Of a DNA stretch of 50,844 nt, positions 44,522-50,844 are shown piece by piece. The notes under the pieces were generated by a model that was not told where the DNA came from, ran no database searches, and saw nothing but the letters and a program-made list of their open reading frames with translations. The stretch comes from Monosiga brevicollis MX1 (taxonomy: Eukaryota; Opisthokonta; Choanoflagellata; Craspedida; Salpingoecidae): contig NW_001865042.1 in the NCBI RefSeq assembly GCF_000002865.3, positions 102,370 to 153,213 on the forward strand. Reading direction: 5' to 3'. The position numbers and the translations under genes are program-made. Position 1 is the first letter of the stretch. Each line of letters opens with the position of its first letter.

Positions 44522-45736
44522 TCACTGGACCGTATCGTAGCCACTACGCTTGTGTGAGGAGCCATAACGCAAGTAGGCGAAAAAGCCAAGGAGAACAACG
44601 AAAAGACCACCCATGACACCGCCTGCTACGGCCCCAGCGTAGCGTTTGGAGCTGTGCTTGTTCGAGGCGGGAACGCACTCTGGCACTTGTGAATGGGGCA
44701 CAAACTGTAGAGTACCACCCTGTGGTGGATGCTCGCAGGACGAGGCCGTCCCGGTGATGTGCTCAGTGCAATTTTGACATGCCCCGCCCACCAGTTGACA
44801 GTGGCGCTTCAAGACATAGGTGCCAGCTGTACCAATGTAGCTCAACTGGTATGCAGAGCCATCAGAGGATTTTCTGCACGTGTCATCGGGTGAGCCGAGA
44901 TTGGTGATGTTGCTGTTGGATGCCGAGCTGCAGGTGTTGGAGGTTGGGAAATTGACCGCGAACACGCTTGAGAGGTCGGATTGTGTCTGATTGGTAGCGG
45001 GCGAGGCACAGATCTGACTGGAGTTGGTGAAGAGGAAAGAAAGCTGCTCGCCCGTGCTGATAGGGATGCAGGTTTTGTAGTTGACGTTGCTCTCGTCCAG
45101 GTCGCAATTGTTGCAATGATGATCAACGCAGTAGAAGCGAGCGATGACCAGTCTTTGGTGGGCGGGGTCCAAAGCCAGCTGATAGTAATGGCCAGTCGCG
45201 CTGAGTCGGCACGAGGTGTTGGTTTCCGCCACACTAGCCACGATCGCGGCTTGATCCAGCCCCACGCCAATGCTACAATCACGACTTGGAAAGATGTGCA
45301 CGTAAGCCTGTCGACGAGCAGGGTCTGGCTTTGGTGTTGGTGCCACCGTCGTCGTCGTTGTCACATCCGGGGTTGTCGTCGTCACATTCGGGCTTGTCGT
45401 CGTCACATTGTTGTGCGCTGTGGTGGTCGTCGTTGCCTCTGAGGTTGTCGTCGTTGCCTCTGAGGTTGTCGTTTGGCCCGTCGAGGTAGCCGTTGTACCA
45501 TTCTCGTGCCCTGTGGTCGTGGTCGTCGCCACTGTCGTCGTCGTGTTCGGTTCAACCGTGCTGATCGTCACCGTGGCGGTGGTTGACGTTGACACGTTTG
45601 AAGAAGCCGCCACGGCCGCCCCCGTGGGCTCGATCTTTCCAACCGCTAACCCAGCAGCCGAAGCAAGCACACCATACAGCATGAGCGCCACCCATATCCA
45701 ACGAGTCGACCATCTCGTCCTGCTTGCCACTGCCAT
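44522..45736 (-). CDS. Mucin-like type I membrane protein with duplicated Cys module
   Basis: Intronless, 404 aa from the ATG at 45736. An upstream in-frame ATG at 45820 adds 28 residues, but the signal peptide fits the later one: MAVASRTRWSTRW, then the hydrophobic IWVALMLYGVLASAAGLAVG. A Thr/Ser-rich stretch of about 100 residues (TTTT, TSEATTTT, NVTTT units) is a likely O-glycosylated stalk. Two homologous cysteine modules of about 95 residues follow. Each has FPS/FPT, a Cys, C-R-x-x-x-x-x-G-x-x-Y-Q-L, a Cys, C-x-N-C, and a final L-x-F...C. Next is one transmembrane helix (GAVAGGVMGGLFVVLLGFFAYL) and a short basic tail ending SGYDTVQ, with one candidate phosphotyrosine. I recognise no named domain for the module. 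Likely a cell-surface or adhesion protein. Confidence 0.8.
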   Translation of the reverse strand: MAVASRTRWSTRWIWVALMLYGVLASAAGLAVGKIEPTGAAVAASSNVSTSTTATVTISTVEPNTTTTVATTTTTGHENGTTATSTGQTTTSEATTTTSEATTTTTAHNNVTTTSPNVTTTTPDVTTTTTVAPTPKPDPARRQAYVHIFPSRDCSIGVGLDQAAIVASVAETNTSCRLSATGHYYQLALDPAHQRLVIARFYCVDHHCNNCDLDESNVNYKTCIPISTGEQLSFLFTNSSQICASPATNQTQSDLSSVFAVNFPTSNTCSSASNSNITNLGSPDDTCRKSSDGSAYQLSYIGTAGTYVLKRHCQLVGGACQNCTEHITGTASSCEHPPQGGTLQFVPHSQVPECVPASNKHSSKRYAGAVAGGVMGGLFVVLLGFFAYLRYGSSHKRSGYDTVQ

Positions 45737-46546
45737 CGTGCCGGTGTTCAATGTGATTCGAGCGTGCCGCGTATTGCAAATTGGCTGGCCTTGCAGAGAG
45801 CTGCTCAAAAATGACTGCAACCTGAAGAGATTTGTCCAGAAGGGAAGCTGAAGTCAGAGATGCTTTTAAAGTCGTAGCTTTTTCCTTAGTAAAACTGTAG
45901 GCTGAAGCAGAGATGTGAACGAGACATCCCTTTCCATCAGAGACACCTTTAAACCCATGGTTGTCGGTCAGAGATCTTGCAGGAGAACCTCTTCTTCAAA
46001 TACCACAACAACACGACACGAATGTCAGATGAAATAATTGGTTATCGTCACTGTTTTACTTCACCGCCCTCCTGGCGACGACAGGACCAGCTCGGCGCAG
46101 TCAGCGCAGCTCGGCCCTTATCGGCTCAGCTCGGCTCGGATCGGATTGTTTGGGCTTTGAAATCAGCCCAATCTCGGCAAGCTGTTGAACCAGCAACGCA
46201 TCGACCACGTATGTACTACACACATAAATTTTCCTGCCTTTTTTTTTATTTGCATGATCGGAATGATGATGCTGAGGTTTGTTGCTCACCGCCGACGCCG
46301 CATGGATGGGTAGCTGCACGCAATATGCCCAAGCGGTAGGAGACGTTCACCAGCATTACAGGCTAGAGCTGGATGATTGGAGCCCCTTCAGCAAGAGAAG
46401 CATCCCTCATCAAGCCTGACCCGGTCATTATTTATGACGTGATTCTCCCCATCACGGCCATGGCTTCTTCCCTGCGAGACCGGTCTGTGCCATGTCGCTG
46501 CTCGATTGCATGAAAATTACGGCACGCTTCCTTGGGCCTTACGGAT
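45737..46546. other. Divergent promoter region of mucin-like and coiled-coil genes
   Basis: No supported gene. Three direct copies of CAGCTCGGC at 46088, 46107 and 46127 are spaced 19-20 bases apart. Short CAGAGATG-type repeats lie near 45855-45915. These might be binding sites; nothing confirms that. Confidence 0.5.
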
Positions 46547-47945
46547 ATGCATCCCTCTAGCTGTGCACTTGCGCTGGACAATATTGGTCAGGAACTGGCA
46601 ACGCTGCAGCGCGAAAATGGCGAGCTCGACCATCGACTCAGGGAACTCGAAGATGCCCTTCAAACCTTGCCCGTCTCTGCTCTCTTAGATCCCAAAGAGG
46701 TACGACTTGAGCCTGTGTGCGTGTGTGTGCGTGCGTGTGTGTTTTTTATGGTTTTTTTTTTTATTTTTTCTCGCTTTCCAGTCGTTGTTGCTAAACTCAA
46801 GCCGTAACGCTGATGCACACCTCAATGCGTCTGGGCCTCCAACCGTTTGCTGCTGATATTTGGCGTGCAGGTGTATGCGTTGACCAAAGAAGAGCTAGTA
46901 CAGGCTCACTTGCGCCTGCGCCAGCGCCGGCGACTCGAAGAGCTGGCCAACGCCGAACTGCAGACGCGACTCACCCACGCCCAAAACATGCTCATCGAGC
47001 AGAACGAGGCAGAGAAGCGCCTGCTCGAGCTGCAGCATGCCCACCTGGCCCAGCAACAGTTCCAGGCATCCGTCTTGACAAGCATTGAAGAAGGGAGCAT
47101 CTACAAGCAAGCTTGTCGCATGCAGGAAAAGGCAATTGAGAGCCTTGAAACCCTGTTAGATCGCCTTCGTGCGGTAAGTGCCGTCATTTTGGTCTCTTTG
47201 TCCCACCGGGCACCAGGTCGAGTTGTGTCTTGTTGTGGGTGATTCTTGTTTCGCATTCAATTTTGCATGTTGGTGGTGTTGGTTTCCTTGACCTTTTGAA
47301 CGTCTGATGGCACGACATACAACGTAGGATATGGCCTTGCGACTGCAATCTGATGTTCCAAGTCCGCTCTTTGAGCGTCTCGAAGAAGAGTTGGCCAAAG
47401 TGGAGCGCGTTGTGCGAGTAACCGCACCAGCAACAGGGTCTTCACCTAGTTCAGCTGAATCAAAGCTCAAGCTCAACGCACAGGAAGAGCTGCAGGGCCG
47501 TACCCAAGAGATGCATCGACTGCAGCAGGAACACCGTGCCCTCCAACAATCCTTACAAGTGCTCTATGAGCAGGCGGACAGCGGCCAGGACCCTGCAGAA
47601 CAAGTGCTCCGGTTGCAGTCCGAGGTAGCCGCTCTCGAGTCTGAGCTTACGGCAATGGCCCAACAATTTGCAGACGAGGAGCTGGAACTCGAGATTCAGT
47701 TGATGGAGGCCCAACTTGAAAGTGAGGCCTCGGCCATCGACATATCATCTCTCCCCACGACTGAGGCCCACGCCCATCTAGCGCTGGGAGCGGCCGCCCC
47801 TTGGCTGGAGCAACCTGCGCCTCGAAAACCCTCCCTTTCAAAACCAGGTATGACTGCTGTGTGCATATTCAAGGCCCGGACTCCGTCAAAAAGAGGCGTA
47901 AAAACCATGAGCATCAATCGGCGCTATGTCATTGCCCAAGCCTGA
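46547..47945 (+). CDS. Coiled-coil protein, function unknown
   Basis: Three exons, 46547-46699, 46871-47173 and 47328-47945, phase 0, 357 aa. Almost the whole product is heptad-rich: ELATLQRENGELDHRLRELE at the start, EELVQAHLRLRQRRRLEEL, then NEAEKRLLELQHAHLAQQQ and later LQGRTQEMHRLQQEHRAL and EELELEIQLMEAQLE. It is rich in Leu, Glu, Gln and Arg with no Cys-rich or catalytic region, so it is expected to dimerise as a rod. I cannot name the family with confidence. The 3' end is uncertain: removing 26 bases with GT...AG ends (47848-47873) would replace the last 32 residues by a basic KKRRK-containing tail of about 100 residues ending at 48181. An intron that short would be unusual, so I kept the unspliced end. 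Confidence 0.75.
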
Positions 47946-48458
47946 ATCTTTGGCGCTCACCTGCCTCACTAAAACCCATGGCATTATTGTCTGCGCTCCA
48001 TAGTGTCACCCCGTCACGAGCGCACGGGTGCCGCTCGTCGGCCCACCTCGGGCGTTCGCCTTCAACCCTTATAGACGAGTGGCACAAGCAGCTCGCTACA
48101 TTCATTCCATTCACCTGCCAGGCCAAGCCGAGGTGCTTGAGTCATTCACGACTTGCAATGCATTTCCATCTTACACCGTAACCTGTCTCCGAGTCCCACC
48201 TCCCATAGAGACTTGCTCTTCTTGACATGCATCTGAAGAAATATTATCATAATCGGATATGATCCAGCGCGACGTCATGATTCTTTGGTCCTTCAAACAC
48301 TCTCTAACTCTCTCTCTCTCAAACTCTTTCTCTCTCAACTAACTCCTCTCTCTCCCAAACTTTCTCTTTCTCTCTCTTTCTCACTCTCAAACTCGCTTAC
48401 ATTCTCTCTCTCAAAAACCTCTCTCTCAAACTTTCTCTCTCAAACTCTCTCTCTCTCA

Positions 48459-48495
<37 letters not shown>

Positions 48496-49127
48496 TCATT
48501 TCATTTCGTTGTGTGCCTGGTTGTGCCCTGCTACATTTGCAAAAGGACGGGGACGGCTCTTTTGCGCCGACTGGCCGATTAGCCCGCCACTGAGCGTAGC
48601 TGGCTAAACTGGAACGATTTGACCTTGGATGGCAGGTTGGAGAGTATATCCAAGCAAGCCTTTTGCACTGGTGCCAAGAGGTGCAGCTTGCTCGTGGTGT
48701 TGTTTCGTTGTTTTCAACGCGCTGGAACGAACCCAACTCTTCGTGTGAGGGCGTGATCTTCGAGCACACGTCCACAGCCCCCGTGCTGGTGCCCGTGCTT
48801 GTGCCTCTGACGAGGTCTTGATGCCTTCTATGCAAGCCTCGACTTGTTTGTTTGTTGGACTAGCACCCGCTTAGTCTTGCCCGTTGCCCTCTTTCCCTCT
48901 CCTCGATAACTCCCTTCTTTCACGCATGTGTGCTGCCCTCTTCTTCTTCTTGTCGCCCAATGTTGTAGCTGACACATCCTGGCACATCCTATTCGACGCA
49001 TCATGTCGTGAACCGACCCGTGCCTTTCCACGCCCTGGCCTCTGTCTAAACGCAACACCAAAGATTTTTTTCAACGTTTTTTTTGGCTGGCGTGTCTGCT
49101 GACGATCCCATAACATTACTCGTCGAG
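47946..49127. other. Spacer with CT-rich repeat
   Basis: No firm gene. An imperfect CT/CTCAAA-rich microsatellite covers about 48298-48493. The first 240 bases could be coding if the 26-base intron of the coiled-coil gene is real. The last part is the presumed promoter of the PAN-like gene. Confidence 0.5.
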
Positions 49128-50448
49128 ATGCCGAAGATGTCCGAGCTCATCTTATTTTACATCACGTTTGCCACTTGCTGGGCCCTTGGTTCGTGCGCTG
49201 GCCGTCTTCGTCGTCCTCTCCATCAAAAACATGACTAGGTCAGCTGAGACTTGCCAAACTGACTTCACCCTGCTCACCTCCTGCGATAGGCGCCAACGCG
49301 CCTTTCACGTCCACACCTCAGACGAGCCCAGACACTGCAGCATCCACACAGTCTACGAGCACGACCTCAAGCTCCACGCATGTTGCTCCCACCAGCTCTA
49401 CAAGAATCATCACCGCCCCTGCCAACATTCGCGAAGCCTACCGCGTTCTTGACAACAGTGCAATTAACATGCGTGGTTCCTCCTACTACGTCAACTACAA
49501 TACTGTCTCGGTACGAGTACCCTACGTATCTCATGCCTGCCATCAAGGCCAAGCCAAAAGATACCCAAAACCCCTTTCTCCCGTCAACCAAAAACATTCA
49601 TGACAGACATCAACTGCGCCTCACTCGTCAGTACGGCCATGGTGGCGCCTGTGCGCTCTGCTGTAGGGCACCGTGGATGAATGCATGACGTCCTGCTTTG
49701 AGGACGACACATGCCTCTCTTTTGACTATGACAATTCAGATGGCGTCGGATGGATGCACCGGTTTGTGACCGCAAAGTTCAGTAAAACCTCATCTTTCTG
49801 GCACCTGGGCCAAGCCCTTCTGCCTCACATGCATGCGTTGCCTTCCTGTTAGAGTGCTCGCTCGTTGTGCCAGTGGGGCGGGCGCCTCGTTTCTGAATGG
49901 AACAAGCGATTCCACGCAGTTTTTTGAAAAACTTCCCGCATATTGGACAGGTATAGCTTTTGGCTTGCCGCACACCCCACACTCGCCATGCAAGTCGTGT
50001 TTGTTGAAACCATTGCCACAATGTTTGCCATGTCCAACCCGTCACTCCTGGACCTTCTCCCCGTCTTTGACAGATACGAATGCTTCGCAATGCGTTTTGC
50101 CGTCGGGAGGCTCTGCGGTCACAACCTCGACCTCCTCCTTGTCCGGCGCCGTCATTGTTCTGCTTACTCTTTTAGGCGCACTTTTAGGCTCCCTGTTGAT
50201 TGCTGTTGTCTTGATTTTCGGTGCCGAAACGTGGCGCTCGCACCTTCGACGTCAAGCTCAGCAAGAGCGTCGCGCTCAACGGTAAGCATGCCTGCTGTTG
50301 GCCGCATGCTTGTAAGCCCAGACTTGTCGTCATATTCATGGCTGCTGTATTTAGGGCGCTTCAAGCAGGCGTGCTGCCGGCTGAACGCCGTCACAGGGCT
50401 GCAGATCCTGCTGCGGTTGCACAAGTGCAGATGCAACCGTTGGCGTGA
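49128..50448 (+). CDS. Small type I surface protein with PAN/apple-like Cys region
   Basis: Six exons: 49128-49188, 49290-49510, 49667-49761, 49853-49950, 50074-50281, 50355-50448; phases match, 258 aa. Exon 1 encodes a hydrophobic leader (LILFYITFATCWAL), a probable signal peptide. A Ser/Thr-rich stretch follows (TSTPQTSPDTAASTQSTSTT), then an extracellular region including VDECMTSCFEDDTCLSFDYD, whose Cys spacing resembles PAN/apple domains, though the domain looks short. A second Ser/Thr-rich linker leads to one membrane helix (SGAVIVLLTLLGALLGSLLI) and a basic Arg/Gln-rich tail of about 55 residues without tyrosine. Exon borders rest on phase agreement, not on a close homologue, so one exon could be missing. 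Function unknown; a surface receptor or matrix-binding role is inferred from the layout. Confidence 0.7.
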
Positions 50449-50844
50449 TGATCCCAGGGCTCACCTCATGGACTGTTTTCCCCAATCAATATCACCTTGC
50501 TCAGGCAGACGCTCTGAAGCATTTTCAAATGTGGTGGCCCATCACGCCATGGGCATTAAATTTTCCTCTCACCTGCCTTTTAACCTTTCTCCTTCTCGAG
50601 AGTGCCCGCTTTCATGATAATAATTATTGTTACTCTTTTCATCTGCCCGGGGTTCATTGCTGCGCCTCATTTCCGGCCATGGTCCCACTGACGCTTTTAT
50701 CTTCTCCTTCAAAGTCGATACCAACTCCGCTTGATGAGTTTCACTCATGTTTGCATGTGACCCATGGAGCATGTGACCGGCGCCACAATCCCAACCAGGA
50801 AGATCGAATTACTTGTCTTGAGTTTTAAAGGGAGCATGGTAGGA
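50449..50844. other. Window-end sequence without a recognisable gene
   Basis: Moderately AT-rich with a short AT-only patch near 50618-50632. Small ORFs on both strands show no domain. A neighbouring gene may begin beyond the window. Confidence 0.5.

Overview
The window looks like nuclear DNA of a choanoflagellate, most likely Monosiga brevicollis or a close relative (inference). It is GC-rich and densely packed, with short introns of mostly 75-130 bases. It carries an animal-type gene set: CHK2, a POMGNT2-like glycosyltransferase, pecanex, SH2 and FERM-SH3 proteins and ankyrin-ClpB. Alongside these are a plant-type QRT3-like beta-helix enzyme and a bacterial-type hydroxybutyrate dehydrogenase. 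One run of 50 Ns (31292-31341) is an assembly gap. I saw no tRNA, rRNA, CRISPR array or intact transposon.

Left third (1-15.5 kb): an intronless UbiA/MenA-like prenyltransferase (+); a three-exon FAD monooxygenase (-); a 12-exon AVL9 homologue (-) whose 647 aa model includes a 30-base microexon; an intronless 807-codon orphan (-); a 13-exon mitochondrial-type ankyrin-ClpB (CLPB/Skd3, +); and a three-exon 3-hydroxybutyrate dehydrogenase (+).

Middle (15.6-31 kb): a many-exon POMGNT2 homologue (-) that keeps the C-terminal fibronectin-III-like region; two tandem paralogues (-) that each join an N-terminal membrane helix, an SH2 domain and a tail with seven tyrosines; a QRT3-like secreted right-handed beta-helix protein (+); and a CHK2 homologue (FHA plus kinase, -). 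CHK2 lies head-to-head, across the gap, with the CTF18 clamp-loader subunit (+, 31.4-35.8 kb). Both act in replication and checkpoint control.

Right third (36-50.8 kb): a pecanex homologue (-); a FERM-SH3-SH3 protein (+); a mucin-like type I surface protein with two copies of a cysteine module (-); a coiled-coil protein (+); and a small type I surface protein with a PAN/apple-like cysteine region (+).

Exon models were built by hand from reading frame, GT-AG (rarely GC-AG) borders, phase matching and remembered family similarity. Where a join stayed ambiguous, the entry says so. The strongest candidate for something undescribed is the SH2 pair: membrane-anchored SH2 proteins that carry their own array of potential phosphotyrosine docking sites.
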